A DNA stretch of 64,000 bases from Acetobacter indonesiensis (GCF_000963945.1 NZ_BAMW01000006.1:248001-312000), one strand, 5' to 3'. Counted from the first letter of the stretch, positions 45,013 through 54,209 are shown. Notes: generated from the letters alone by a model not told the origin. Translations and numbers: made by a program.

Positions 45013-46569
45013 ATGCTGCGTAAAGACTGGAAAACAGGGCTGGCTATCGGGTGCATGGCTACGGCAATAGGCTGGGGCAATATGCCTGCACACGCTCGGT
45101 CATCTGTGGCGCATCCACCCCAGTCCCGGTCTGGGCTGACACATCCGTCACGCGCCCATAAATACCCTTCGCCTGCGCGCGTGCAGAAGGGGATAACTGC
45201 TTCCCCGGCCCCCGCAGCACCAAAAGCCGATAAATCTGCCGGAACCCCAACGGATGGCATGCAGGTTCAGCCTGCTGCCTCAACGGCTCCTCAGCCGGGT
45301 GCGGATGCTCCCAAACCGCATGTTGGTAATCTCTTTCACCCCAAAAACGGGGTCGCAACATCGTATTGGGACGGGCTGGAAGGCCATCTTTCTGTTGAAG
45401 CAGGGATTACCGGAAACCCATGGACACGTTCTGGTCGCAATTTTGGCCAGTATTATAATGACCGCGCCAACACCATCACCATGAACCAGATCATGGGGTC
45501 TCTCTCGCACCCTGTCACAGATGTCGGAGGCGGGTATGGAATCGGTTTTGTGCTGGAAGCCATGTATGGCTCGGATGCACGGTATGATCCGACGATCGGC
45601 ATGGGGGAGCGCGCAATCAGCGGATTGTATCAGTGGGCACCAACGCAGGTGCATCTGGATGCCCATCTCCCGTGGATTTTCAGGCATGGCATAGATGTGC
45701 AGATCGGGCAGATGTACGGCCTTATGGGGGCCGAAGGTACACCGGCACTCGCCAGACCGTTCTACACATTCAATTATGCGTCTGATTACATTGTGCCGTT
45801 TCAGACTGTAGGGATTGTTGCCACACTGCACCTGACAAAACATATGGATTGGATACTGGGGATAGACGCCGGTAATTCCACCACGTTCGGGGCATCTGGC
45901 AACAATAACAAACCAAAGGGATATTTCGGTTTCGCCTTCAACCATTTGCTGGATGGAAAGCTGGATATCCACGCTGTTGGGCGCTTTGGGCCGGAGGGTA
46001 ATAATGGTCGCCCTGTCACATCGCCTGATGGCTGGAGCAGTTCTGGTATAGGCCCAGCCGCCAATCACCTGATGCAATATAACGGTGACATCATGGCCAC
46101 CTATCACCTTAACAGTAAGCTAAGTGTGACGGTTGATGGCACGTATCTGCACGATAATGCGACGCGGGATGATGTGTATGGCGTGACCAGCTATCTGGCG
46201 TGGGATATCAAACCGTGGCTGACCTTGAATATGAGGGGCGAGGTCTTCCGTGATAATACTGGCGGCACCGTCAGTGAATATGCCAGCACGACCTCCTACA
46301 CACGGTCGTTAAGCAATCGGCCCTATTCATATTATGCGGCTCCTCCGACAACCTATGGTGAACTGACCGTGGGGGCGTCTTATCGGCCTGAATTCGTCAA
46401 CAAACATCTGGGGTTGGGCAAGTTTACCATCCGGCCCGAAGTACGACTGGATAAGTCTTTGAACGGTACCCGTCCGTTCAATCAGGCTGGCACCCAGCAG
46501 AACCCGATTGTTACAAATGGCACTAATAATATGCTCTGGTTTAACTGTGACGCGGTCTGGGCGTTCTGA
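45013..46569 (+). CDS. Outer-membrane beta-barrel porin (BBP2/OmpL-like)
   Basis: A 518-residue protein with a signal peptide (about 1-28, 'NMPAHA'), a Pro/Ser/Ala-rich linker (about 30-105), and a beta-barrel of the putative beta-barrel porin-2 family. Features are 'SVEAGITGNPWTRSGRNFGQYYNDRANTITMNQ', 'GGGYGIGFVLEAMYGSDARYD' and 'HGIDVQIGQMYGLMGAEG', and the chain ends in 'CDAVWAF', a C-terminal Phe typical of outer-membrane proteins. It probably lets small solutes cross the outer membrane. Confidence 0.85.
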   Translation: MLRKDWKTGLAIGCMATAIGWGNMPAHARSSVAHPPQSRSGLTHPSRAHKYPSPARVQKGITASPAPAAPKADKSAGTPTDGMQVQPAASTAPQPGADAPKPHVGNLFHPKNGVATSYWDGLEGHLSVEAGITGNPWTRSGRNFGQYYNDRANTITMNQIMGSLSHPVTDVGGGYGIGFVLEAMYGSDARYDPTIGMGERAISGLYQWAPTQVHLDAHLPWIFRHGIDVQIGQMYGLMGAEGTPALARPFYTFNYASDYIVPFQTVGIVATLHLTKHMDWILGIDAGNSTTFGASGNNNKPKGYFGFAFNHLLDGKLDIHAVGRFGPEGNNGRPVTSPDGWSSSGIGPAANHLMQYNGDIMATYHLNSKLSVTVDGTYLHDNATRDDVYGVTSYLAWDIKPWLTLNMRGEVFRDNTGGTVSEYASTTSYTRSLSNRPYSYYAAPPTTYGELTVGASYRPEFVNKHLGLGKFTIRPEVRLDKSLNGTRPFNQAGTQQNPIVTNGTNNMLWFNCDAVWAF

Positions 46570-46647
46570 CCCTGTTAAAGACGATTGGTGCTCTGCTCTT
46601 TTAGGGCCATGATGGCAGGCACAATAAAAGCTGACTGGGGAACGCTA

Positions 46648-47241
46648 ATGAAAACGTCAAAAAAACTAACTGGGGTAATTCTGCGCGCTGGGCTTGCGCT
46701 GGCGGGTGTGGGTGTTTGCGCGACGGCTCTGCCTGTTGTGGTGGCACAGCAGGCCCATGCTGCTTTGGCAGAAGGGGAACAGGCCCCAGATTTTCAGCTT
46801 AAAGGGGCTTTGGGCGGCACGCCGCTAACATTTTCCCTGAAAGAGGCACTGAAGAAAGGTCCGGTTGTGCTGTACTTTTTCCCGGCGGCCTTCACCAAAG
46901 GCTGCACGCTGGAAGCACATGCTTTTGCCGAAGCAACCGATAATTTCACGAAGCAGGGCGCAACGGTTGTCGGTGTGACCGCTGGCAATGTGGACCGTGT
47001 GGCCGAATTTTCAAAAGACGAATGTCGCAGCAAATTTGCCGTTTTGGCAGATCCGGGTGGGAAAGTGGCGACGCTTTATAAATCCCTGAGCTCACAGGGG
47101 TCTTTCGTGCATTCTGACCGGATTTCTTACGTGATTGCACCAGATGGCAAGGTCGTTCTGAGCTACGTTAGCCAAGACCCAGAAACGCATGTCAGCAAAA
47201 CTCTGGAAACAGTCACCAAACTGCACAACGCGACGCACTGA
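46648..47241 (+). CDS. Secreted peroxiredoxin (BCP/PrxQ-like)
   Basis: A 197-residue thiol peroxidase with a signal peptide (about 1-38, ending 'AQQAHA'), so probably periplasmic. The peroxidatic Cys86 is in 'FFPAAFTKGCTLEAHAF'. The usual resolving Cys five residues later is replaced by His; the only other mature Cys is in 'KDECRSKF' (about residue 128), a position that could still form a disulfide. It follows the porin by 78 bases. I start at the ATG at 46648, since a longer frame would break the signal peptide. Confidence 0.88.
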   Translation: MKTSKKLTGVILRAGLALAGVGVCATALPVVVAQQAHAALAEGEQAPDFQLKGALGGTPLTFSLKEALKKGPVVLYFFPAAFTKGCTLEAHAFAEATDNFTKQGATVVGVTAGNVDRVAEFSKDECRSKFAVLADPGGKVATLYKSLSSQGSFVHSDRISYVIAPDGKVVLSYVSQDPETHVSKTLETVTKLHNATH

Positions 47242-47250
47242 TCTAATAGG

Positions 47251-47285
47251 GCTGCACGGAGGGTGTACCCTTCCCTCCGTGCAGC
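47251..47285. terminator. Hairpin between the convergent peroxiredoxin and Rieske genes
   Basis: A perfect 13-bp GC-rich stem (47251-47263 with 47273-47285) around a nine-base loop. No T run follows on either strand, so termination may need Rho or only stabilise RNA ends. Confidence 0.6.
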
Positions 47286-47296
47286 ATCAACTGGCT

Positions 47297-47971
47297 TCAG
47301 ATCTGGACGATGGTTGAGAAGTCGAAATCCTGCCCTTTGGGGTTTTCCCCCAGCCGAATGGTTGTCGGGTTCGGCATAAAATAGGGCGGCACCGGAAGGT
47401 TATACGGAGCCGGAGCCCCTTTGAAAACACGGCCCGCAAGGTCAAATTTTGACCCATGACACGGGCATGCATACCCCCCAGCTAGTGTGTTTTTGGCATC
47501 CGCCGCAGGGGCGGCTCCGGGGGCTGGGGCGTAAGACGGCACACACCCCAGATGGGTGCAGATTCCGACATAAACTCCATATTCTGGCGTCAGGGAACGG
47601 TGCCAGTTTTTGGCATATGCAGGCTGTTGCAGATCAGCCGAGGCTGCATCCCGCAGGCGGTCTGACAACGCGGCATCCTGCAATTTGGCAAGGTCTTCTG
47701 GTGTGCGTCGCAGAATGAAGACCGGTTTGCCCTGCCAGACCACGGTTGTTTGCTGGCCCGGTGCAAGTTTGGATACATCAACATCAACCGGCATATGGGC
47801 GGATGCACTGTCCTGCGGGGTCAGACTTTCCAGAAAAGGGATGGCGCAGGCAGCTACGCCGGTTACAGCCCCGGCAGTGGTCACCATGCCCAGAAAATCA
47901 CGGCGGCCTGGTTCCTGCTCCGTTGCTGGAGACTCAGGTGTTTCTTGCGTCATGGGGGGAGTGTTTTCCAT
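47297..47971 (-). CDS. petA: Ubiquinol-cytochrome c reductase iron-sulfur (Rieske) subunit
   Basis: A 224-residue subunit of the bc1 complex. The N-terminal 'GRRDFLGMVTTAGAVTGV' combines a twin-arginine signal with the membrane anchor. The [2Fe-2S] cluster ligands are in 'CTHLGC' and 'CPCHGS', separated by an Ala/Pro-rich loop that is a few residues longer than in Rhodobacter. It is the last gene of the operon, three bases after petC, whereas the usual order starts with petA. Confidence 0.96.
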   Translation of the reverse strand: MENTPPMTQETPESPATEQEPGRRDFLGMVTTAGAVTGVAACAIPFLESLTPQDSASAHMPVDVDVSKLAPGQQTTVVWQGKPVFILRRTPEDLAKLQDAALSDRLRDAASADLQQPAYAKNWHRSLTPEYGVYVGICTHLGCVPSYAPAPGAAPAADAKNTLAGGYACPCHGSKFDLAGRVFKGAPAPYNLPVPPYFMPNPTTIRLGENPKGQDFDFSTIVQI

Positions 47972-47974
47972 GTG

Positions 47975-48757
47975 TCAGTTTCCGTCCAGGCGTTTCCAGA
48001 TTTTCTTTTTCCACGCAAATGCCAGCAGAAGCAGAACAATCAGGTAAAGCACAACCCCTTTGCCAATATGGTGGCGTGCATTGCGGTGCGGGTCAGACGC
48101 CCAGACCAGAAAAGTTGAAACATCGCGCGCTTGCTGTTCAACCGTTGCCTTTGTGCCATCGGGGAAGGTGACGCCGCCGTCAACCAATGGTGGCGGCATG
48201 CCAATCAGGTGGCCGTCAGCCCATTCATTATAGAACTTGCCGGGCACCATGGGGGCTCCCGGGGGCGGGGGCATGCGGTAGCCGGTCAGAAACGCGTAAA
48301 GCCAGTCTGCTCCGTGGGGTTTTATTAACGCAAGTCGCGACTGGTCGGGTGGGGCAACACCGCCCATCATGGCAGCCGCAGCAGCGTCACTGGCGAAGGG
48401 GGATTTGAAGTGGTCATCCGGCGTGCCGGGGCGGGTCGTGGGCTGCCCATCTTCATCTGCCGGGCCGGGGAACTGCTTGCTATGGGCCAGATCCGTAATC
48501 GCTTTTTGGCTCATGCCAATGCCAGACAGGTCATTGTAGGTCAGGCTGCGCATACCGTGGCAGGTTGAACAGACATGGTCATACACCACAAACCCACGTT
48601 GCAGGCTGGCTTGGTCAAACTGACCAAATGCGCCGTCAAAGCTCCATTTCTGATGGGGCGGGGCGGGCGTTTCAGCAGCGGATGCAGGAGCCGCAACAGC
48701 GGCCAGAGCAAGGCCACAGACCAGAGAAACACGACGCAACAGGGAGGAAGCAGACAT
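47975..48757 (-). CDS. petC: Ubiquinol-cytochrome c reductase cytochrome c1
   Basis: A 260-residue membrane-anchored c-type cytochrome. Signal peptide about 1-27, heme c site 'HVCSTCHGM' at about residues 56-64, axial Met plausibly in 'PPPLVDGGVTFPDGT'-adjacent region, and a C-terminal transmembrane anchor 'GVVLYLIVLLLLAFAWKKK'. It accepts electrons from the Rieske protein. Its ATG overlaps the petB stop by one base. Confidence 0.96.
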   Translation of the reverse strand: MSASSLLRRVSLVCGLALAAVAAPASAAETPAPPHQKWSFDGAFGQFDQASLQRGFVVYDHVCSTCHGMRSLTYNDLSGIGMSQKAITDLAHSKQFPGPADEDGQPTTRPGTPDDHFKSPFASDAAAAAMMGGVAPPDQSRLALIKPHGADWLYAFLTGYRMPPPPGAPMVPGKFYNEWADGHLIGMPPPLVDGGVTFPDGTKATVEQQARDVSTFLVWASDPHRNARHHIGKGVVLYLIVLLLLAFAWKKKIWKRLDGN

Positions 48758-50001
48758 CAGGCGTCTCCCTGTGCGGCAGAAATGGAAGCAGGCAACGGGC
48801 GTGTTTTTTCCTTGCGTGCGGCTACAGGCAGCAACACGAGAAAATACCCGAAATAATACAGTGTGGCCAAACGCCCCAGAGCCATCCAGTTCCCCTGTGC
48901 ATGGTGTTTCCCAACCAGAGCCAGCACCACAAAAGAGGCCACCAGCACAAGCAGCCCGGCGCGGCAGATGGGTCGGAACCGCATGGATCGCACCGGCGAG
49001 CGGTCAAGCCACGGCAAGGCGAACAGAATAAGCAAAGACCCTGCGGCGGCCAGCAGACCACCAAATTTTGACGGAACAGACTGTAGCATCCCGTAAAAAG
49101 GCAGGAAGTACCATTCTGGCTCAATATCCGCCGGGGTGTGCATGGGGTCGGCCGGGGCGTAATTATCCGGCTCCATCAGCAGGCCGGGCCAGAAGAACAT
49201 CAGTAGCGCAAAGACAAGGGCAAACAGCACCAGACCGAACAGATCCTTGCTGGTGAAGTAAGGATGAAACGGCACGGTATCTTTCGGGGTCTTGGGTTCG
49301 ATGCCTACAGGGTTGTTTGACCCCGCAACATGCACGGCAACGACGTGAATACCCACAACGGCCACCACCAGAAACGCCAGAATAAAATGGATGACAAAGA
49401 AGCGGTGCAGGAAAATATCGCCCAGATGGTCACTGCCTGCCAGAATATGCTCCAGCGTGTTTCCAATGACCGGCACAGCGCCGACGGCCTTGCTGATAAC
49501 ATCCGCCCCCCAGTAGGACATCTGGCCCCACGGCAGCACATAGCCGGCAAATGCGGTGGCCATGACCATAACCAGAAGCAGCAGACCGCTGATCCATAAA
49601 ATCTCACGCGGGGATTTGTAGGACCCGTAATACAGCCCGCGGAACAGATGGATATAGAGCGCGGCCAGAAACAGATTGGCCCCGGTCATATGCATGGCCC
49701 GCAGCAGCCACCCGCCGGGAAGTTGACGGTCTATGGCTTCAACCGAAAGGAAGGCTTCGGCTGCTGTGGGTGTAAAATGCATGGCCAGAAACGTGCCTGT
49801 TGCCAGCATCAGCAGCAGAACGACCGTTAGAATCGCCCCGAAGTTCCACAATCCGTTCAGGTTTTTGGGCATGCGGAAGTCAATATATTCAGCCCTGAAC
49901 CCGCTGATAACCGGCAGCCGACGGTCTATCCATCCGGCAAGACCGGAGCCTTCTTCTGCTGGAGGTACAGGCTGTTGCCCCGGTTTATTGGGTTTGGTCA
50001 T
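48757..50001 (-). CDS. petB: Ubiquinol-cytochrome c reductase cytochrome b
   Basis: A 414-residue eight-helix subunit that carries two b hemes and both quinone sites. Heme-ligand helices are recognisable at 'RAMHMTGANLFLAALYIHLFRG' and 'HRFFVIHFILAFLVVAVVGIHVVAVH'. The Qo-site 'PEWYFLPFYG' motif is present. It opens the petB-petC-petA operon, and a promoter-like pair lies about 250 bases upstream. Acetobacter-type bacteria often have bc1 genes although most electrons go through ubiquinol oxidases (established for relatives). Confidence 0.97.
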   Translation of the reverse strand: MTKPNKPGQQPVPPAEEGSGLAGWIDRRLPVISGFRAEYIDFRMPKNLNGLWNFGAILTVVLLLMLATGTFLAMHFTPTAAEAFLSVEAIDRQLPGGWLLRAMHMTGANLFLAALYIHLFRGLYYGSYKSPREILWISGLLLLVMVMATAFAGYVLPWGQMSYWGADVISKAVGAVPVIGNTLEHILAGSDHLGDIFLHRFFVIHFILAFLVVAVVGIHVVAVHVAGSNNPVGIEPKTPKDTVPFHPYFTSKDLFGLVLFALVFALLMFFWPGLLMEPDNYAPADPMHTPADIEPEWYFLPFYGMLQSVPSKFGGLLAAAGSLLILFALPWLDRSPVRSMRFRPICRAGLLVLVASFVVLALVGKHHAQGNWMALGRLATLYYFGYFLVLLPVAARKEKTRPLPASISAAQGDA

Positions 50002-50247
50002 GGATATTCCGTTAAGTACGTGTCGGGTCTGGGCATGGCCCTATGGTATCTGCATCAGCCCTGCGGGGCCAGCAGGGAAGAGCGTTGAAAAAACGGTGCA
50101 CTGGCTTTTTTCTGAAAAGGTGTGTTGGCAAAAAACAGAGAAAGCGTGCCGGGGCTAAGGCTCATGAACGGGCTTTCATTAGAAGTGACGCAGCATGATC
50201 CGTTTTTGTGTGAATGTCCTTTGAATTAAAAGACATGGCATGCCTTA

Positions 50248-50275
50248 ATCATAATTAAACCGAAACATTTTGCAA
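50248..50275 (-). promoter_or_regulatory. Possible promoter of the bc1 operon
   Basis: On the minus strand TTGCAA (50275-50270) and TATGAT (50253-50248) are 16 bases apart and lie about 245 bases before the petB ATG. The long leader in between has no other feature. The 50002-50434 gap otherwise shows nothing. Confidence 0.4.
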
Positions 50276-50434
50276 GAATGGCGTCCCGCCTGCTGTCGCG
50301 TTGGGTATGGGAAAAAGGGTCACATGGGAAAGGGGTGATAAAAGCCCGCTCAGAAGCGTGATGAATTTCTCTCTTGCAACTGGCGCGTAATATCCCCATC
50401 ATACGAATTACAGCCGCTTTTCTGGCGGGTGTGA

Positions 50435-50576
50435 CGTTCTCAGGGCAGGGTGCAATTCCCTACCGGCGGTAAGTGGCAGAATTTTCTGCTGTAAGCCCGC
50501 GAGCGCCTGCTTCGGCAGGGTCAGCAGATCCGGTGTGATTCCGGAGCCGACGGTATAGTCCGGATGAGAGAGAACG
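50435..50576 (+). ncRNA. FMN riboswitch (RFN element)
   Basis: The conserved RFN skeleton is complete: closing helix 50435-50441 with 50570-50576, the 'AGGGCAGGGTG' and 'CCTACCGGCGGTA' blocks, 'GTAAGCCCGCGAGCG', a 'GATCCGGTG'/'ATTCCGGAGCCGACGGTATAGTCCGGATG'-type arm (read here in pieces at 50526-50566), and the final GAGAG. It lies 105 bases before ribD on the same strand and binds FMN to shut off riboflavin synthesis. The stem at 50589-50610 (8 pairs) lies in the expression platform. Confidence 0.95.
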
Positions 50577-50680
50577 ATGGCAGTGTCTGCTTCTTCGTAA
50601 CTGAAGAAGCTGGCGGTGAACGCTGCTGTATGCCCTGAGTCTGTCCGGTTTATGGTCAAGGCTGAAGTGGATACAGGGCG

Positions 50681-51721
50681 TTGCAACAAAACCCCTTACA
50701 GTTTGTGCCGGAACAGGTTGCACGGGCATTTCGTGCAGCGGTGACCGAGGCATGTCGCTTTGTCGGCCAGACAGCCCCTAACCCGGCGGTTGGGTGTGTG
50801 CTGCTTGATGCCGAAGGTGAAGTGCTGACCATTGCCGCGCATCACAAGGCAGGCACGCTCCATGCCGAACGTCTGGCACTTGAGCAGGCCAAGGAAGCTG
50901 GTGTTTTTGACCGTGTCAGAACCGCTGTTGTCACCCTTGAGCCATGCAATCATACCGGCCGCACCCGTCCCTGCACTGAAGCGCTGTTGGAGTCCCCCGT
51001 TAAAACGGTGTGGATTGGCTGTGCTGACCCCAACCCGACAGTGGCGGGTGGTGGCGCTGCCTGTCTGGCGGATGCCGGGGTTGCCGTTCACTGGTTGGCG
51101 GAAAGCCCGAATGGGAAAGATCTGTTCGCGCTGTGCAAAGCGTTGCTTGCGCCGTTTGCGTGCAAAATGACGCAGGGTCGGCCGTGGATTACGGTCAAGC
51201 AGGCATTGAACAGCGCAGGCACAATGGTGCCGCCCTCAGGGCAGACAACATTTACGTCGCCAGCCTCGCTCACGTTCGCGCATGTGCTGCGCCGTGCGAC
51301 CGATGGTATTGTGACTGGCACTGGCACAGTAACAGCCGATAACCCGTCCTTCACCGTCCGGCATGTTGCTGACCATGCAGACCGCCGCCGCGTGTTGGTG
51401 GTGTGTGGCCAGCAGGCCAACACGCCCGAGGCATGGCTGGCAGCACGGCAGCAACAGTTTGATGTGCTGTTTTGCCGTAATTGTTCAGACCTTCCGGCCC
51501 TGCTGGGCAAAACCGATGCCCTGTGGGTGTTGGTCGAAGCCGGGCCAACCCTTCTGGCTGCCCTGAAGGAAATGAACCTGTGGGACGACTGGCTGACCAT
51601 TCGCCAGAACGCCGCGGGGGTAGACCATTATACCGTTTCAACCCGCCATGATGTCACGCCGCTTGCTCTGTTTCCGGAGTGGGCACGATGCACGCAGGAG
51701 CAAGCATGTTTTCCGGAATAA
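50681..51721 (+). CDS. ribD: Riboflavin biosynthesis protein RibD (deaminase/reductase)
   Basis: A 346-residue bifunctional enzyme. The deaminase domain (about 14-155) has the zinc ligands 'HAE' at 61-63 and Cys89/Cys98 in 'PCNHTGRTRPC', where the usual PPC is RPC. The reductase domain (about 175-340) is divergent: the usual 'SLDGK' substrate motif reads 'NSAGT', and the 'EgG' nucleotide motif reads 'EAGPTLL'. It starts with TTG at 50681 after an AGGG sequence. It is the first gene after the FMN riboswitch. Confidence 0.92.
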   Translation: MQQNPLQFVPEQVARAFRAAVTEACRFVGQTAPNPAVGCVLLDAEGEVLTIAAHHKAGTLHAERLALEQAKEAGVFDRVRTAVVTLEPCNHTGRTRPCTEALLESPVKTVWIGCADPNPTVAGGGAACLADAGVAVHWLAESPNGKDLFALCKALLAPFACKMTQGRPWITVKQALNSAGTMVPPSGQTTFTSPASLTFAHVLRRATDGIVTGTGTVTADNPSFTVRHVADHADRRRVLVVCGQQANTPEAWLAARQQQFDVLFCRNCSDLPALLGKTDALWVLVEAGPTLLAALKEMNLWDDWLTIRQNAAGVDHYTVSTRHDVTPLALFPEWARCTQEQACFPE

Positions 51722-52308
51722 TCGAATCTCTGGGCCGCGTTCTCAAAGCCGAACCGGGTGACAAATCGCTGATGATTGAAGTCGATACCGGGCTGAAGGA
51801 TATTGCCGAGGGCGAAAGCATTGCCGTGAATGGGGTGTGCCTAACAGCGGTAGAACCAGCCTCAACCGGTGTGGCCCGTTTCTTCATCAGCAGTGAAACG
51901 CTTGATCGCACAACTCTGGGTGCGGTGAAGGCTGACGGGTACGTGAATCTGGAACGTGCTGTCACACCATCCACCCGGCTTTCTGGCCATATTGTGCAGG
52001 GCCATGTTGATGGCACTGCCCGCTTTGCCGAGTGTACCACCTCGGGCGATGCCCGACGCGTGGTGTTTGAGGTTCCTGAAAACCTGCGCCGCTACATGGT
52101 TGAAAAAGGCTCCATCACGCTGGATGGCATCAGCCTGACCCTGAATGAAATCGGGGATGTAAAAAACGGCGTGTTTCCAATCGCGCTGATGATCATCCCT
52201 CATACCTGGACGCACACAACGCTGGGCACACTCACCCTTGGTGATGCGGTGAATGTGGAAGTGGATGTGATTGCAAAATATGTGGAGGTTCTATGCCAGA
52301 CGAAGTGA
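51706..52308 (+). CDS. ribE: Riboflavin synthase alpha chain
   Basis: A 200-residue trimeric enzyme that dismutates 6,7-dimethyl-8-ribityllumazine to riboflavin. Two lumazine-binding barrels start at 'MFSGIIESLGRV' and at 'GHIVQGHVDGTARF'; 'AVNGVCLTAV' is the paired motif. I start at the ATG at 51706, with AGGAG six bases upstream, which overlaps the ribD end by 16 bases. A longer frame from 51679 adds nine residues without homology. Confidence 0.95.
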   Translation: MFSGIIESLGRVLKAEPGDKSLMIEVDTGLKDIAEGESIAVNGVCLTAVEPASTGVARFFISSETLDRTTLGAVKADGYVNLERAVTPSTRLSGHIVQGHVDGTARFAECTTSGDARRVVFEVPENLRRYMVEKGSITLDGISLTLNEIGDVKNGVFPIALMIIPHTWTHTTLGTLTLGDAVNVEVDVIAKYVEVLCQTK

Positions 52309-53636
52309 AAGGAGCAGCTTTGATGACTGCTCTTCCCTCTGCGGCGCTGGCACGGGCGGTTGAAGCCCTGCGGGCCGGGCGCATGATTATTATGGTTGAT
52401 GATGAAGATCGCGAGAACGAGGGCGATCTGGTCATGGCCGCGGAATTCATGACGCCGGAAGCCATGAACTTCATGGTGACGCATGCACGCGGTCTGGTGT
52501 GTCTGCCACTGACACCGGCGCAGGTTGACCGTCTGGGGCTGCCCCCCATGGTTACTGACAACACGGCCCGCCATAGCACGGCTTTCACGGTTTCTATTGA
52601 AGCGCGTGAAGGGGTGACAACCGGCATTTCGGCGGCTGATCGCGCCCATACCATTCAGGTGGCTGCATCAGAAACTGCTTCCCCGGCTGATCTGGCAACG
52701 CCGGGCCACATCTTCCCCCTACGGGCTGCGCCGGGTGGGGTGCTGGAGCGCATTGGGCACACCGAGGGCTCGATTGATCTGCTGAAACTGGCAGGGCTAC
52801 GTCCGGCATCCGTTATCTGCGAAATTCTGAACGATGATGGCACCATGGCCCGTCGGCCGGAGCTGGAAGTCTATGCCCGCAAGCATGACATGCCGATTAT
52901 CTCCATTGCGGAGCTGGTGCGTTGGGTCAGCCACCATGGGCTGACGCCTCTGGCCCATGATGTGACAGAACCTGCCCCCACAGGGGAGAGCGCGCATGAG
53001 GAAACATTGGCTGACCTGGCCGAAGCTGCTCTGCCCAGCGCATATGGCGGGGAGGATCTGGTTATCCATGCCTTCCGTGATGCGCAGGATGTTGAGCATG
53101 TGGCCCTTGTTAAAGGGAACCCGGCCGCAGCAGGGGCTGTACCGCTGGTGCGCCTTCATTCAGAATGTGTGACGGGCGATGCCCTTGGTTCTTTACGTTG
53201 TGACTGTGGCACCCAGTTGCATGCGGCCTTGAAGGCAATCGGGCAGGCTGAAACCGGCGTACTTGTTTACGTGCGCGGGCATGAAGGCCGTGGCATCGGG
53301 CTGGTTAACAAAATCCGGGCTTACGAATTGCAGGATGCAGGGTTGGATACGGTCGATGCCAACCACAAGCTGGGGTTTGCAACCGACGTGCGCGACTGGA
53401 CCGCTGCCGCTGCTATTTTGCGTGACCTTGGTGTGGGGCAGCTTGATCTGCTGACCAATAATCCAGACAAAGTGCGGGCCCTTGAAGCCCGTGGGTTTGT
53501 GGTGCGTCAGAGAATCGGCCTTGAAACACCTGTTAATCCCTTTAACCGCGCCTACCTGCACGCCAAGCGGCAGCGTATGGGGCATCGGTTAAGTCACTTT
53601 TCCGCGAGTGATGCGGACGTGGGTGCCCACGCCTGA
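52293..53636 (+). CDS. ribBA: Bifunctional DHBP synthase / GTP cyclohydrolase II
   Basis: A 447-residue fusion supplying both riboflavin precursors. The RibB half (about 1-220) has the acidic loop 'DDEDRENEGDL' and 'ARHSTAFTVSIEA'; the RibA half (about 235-447) has the zinc cluster 'HSECVTGDALGSLRCDCGTQL' and 'GHEGRGIGL'. Both domains look intact, unlike many alphaproteobacterial RibBA proteins whose RibA half has decayed. Starts at 52293 (GGAGG five bases upstream) and 52323 (AAGGAG eight bases upstream) are both credible. Confidence 0.95.
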   Translation: MPDEVKGAALMTALPSAALARAVEALRAGRMIIMVDDEDRENEGDLVMAAEFMTPEAMNFMVTHARGLVCLPLTPAQVDRLGLPPMVTDNTARHSTAFTVSIEAREGVTTGISAADRAHTIQVAASETASPADLATPGHIFPLRAAPGGVLERIGHTEGSIDLLKLAGLRPASVICEILNDDGTMARRPELEVYARKHDMPIISIAELVRWVSHHGLTPLAHDVTEPAPTGESAHEETLADLAEAALPSAYGGEDLVIHAFRDAQDVEHVALVKGNPAAAGAVPLVRLHSECVTGDALGSLRCDCGTQLHAALKAIGQAETGVLVYVRGHEGRGIGLVNKIRAYELQDAGLDTVDANHKLGFATDVRDWTAAAAILRDLGVGQLDLLTNNPDKVRALEARGFVVRQRIGLETPVNPFNRAYLHAKRQRMGHRLSHFSASDADVGAHA

Positions 53637-53675
53637 AGTTTGATAGCCGCTATTGTTTGAGACAAGGATAGTTTT

Positions 53676-54161
53676 ATGAGCACACGGATCCCCGTTTCCC
53701 TGCCAGACCTTAACCTGACGCCCGCCCCGCGTCTGGCCCTGATTGTCAGCCGCTTTAATGAAGACGTGACAGGCGGTCTGCGTGATGGAACGATTGAATG
53801 GCTGGGCGAACACAACATTACCGTGGCTGAAGATGATATTTTTGCTGCCCCAGGTGCATTTGAAATGCCGCTGCTGGCCCAGACGCTGGCAAAATCCGGT
53901 CGTTTTGAAGGCGTAATTTGCCTTGGGTGCGTTATCAAAGGTGATACAGCGCACTTTGAATTCATCAGTCTGGGTACCACCATCGGCATGATGCAGGCTT
54001 CTCTGGCCACCGAGGTGCCAATCGCATTTGGCGTTCTGACAACATATACCGAAGAACAGGCGGAACTTCGTTCCCGTAACGACATTCATAACAAAGGACG
54101 TGAAGCAGCGGCTGCCTGTGTCGAGTCACTTGCATTGCTGCGGCAGATTAAGGTCAGATAA
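53676..54161 (+). CDS. ribH: 6,7-dimethyl-8-ribityllumazine synthase
   Basis: A 161-residue enzyme that joins the RibA and RibB products. 'SRFN' at 25-28, 'PGAFE' at 59-63 and the catalytic His93 in 'KGDTAHFEFIS' are conserved. It closes the ribD-ribE-ribBA-ribH set; the usual neighbour nusB is not here, and hpnL follows 48 bases later. Confidence 0.96.
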   Translation: MSTRIPVSLPDLNLTPAPRLALIVSRFNEDVTGGLRDGTIEWLGEHNITVAEDDIFAAPGAFEMPLLAQTLAKSGRFEGVICLGCVIKGDTAHFEFISLGTTIGMMQASLATEVPIAFGVLTTYTEEQAELRSRNDIHNKGREAAAACVESLALLRQIKVR

Positions 54162-54209
54162 TAATGGGCTGCCGTGCCAGAATGGAGCCCTGACAGAACG
54201 GGGGAATGA

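Noticed and set aside
50577-50680. A possible leader peptide gene between the FMN riboswitch and ribD
   Set aside because: An ATG exists at 50577 but it opens a short frame with no support; the segment is better read as riboswitch expression platform.
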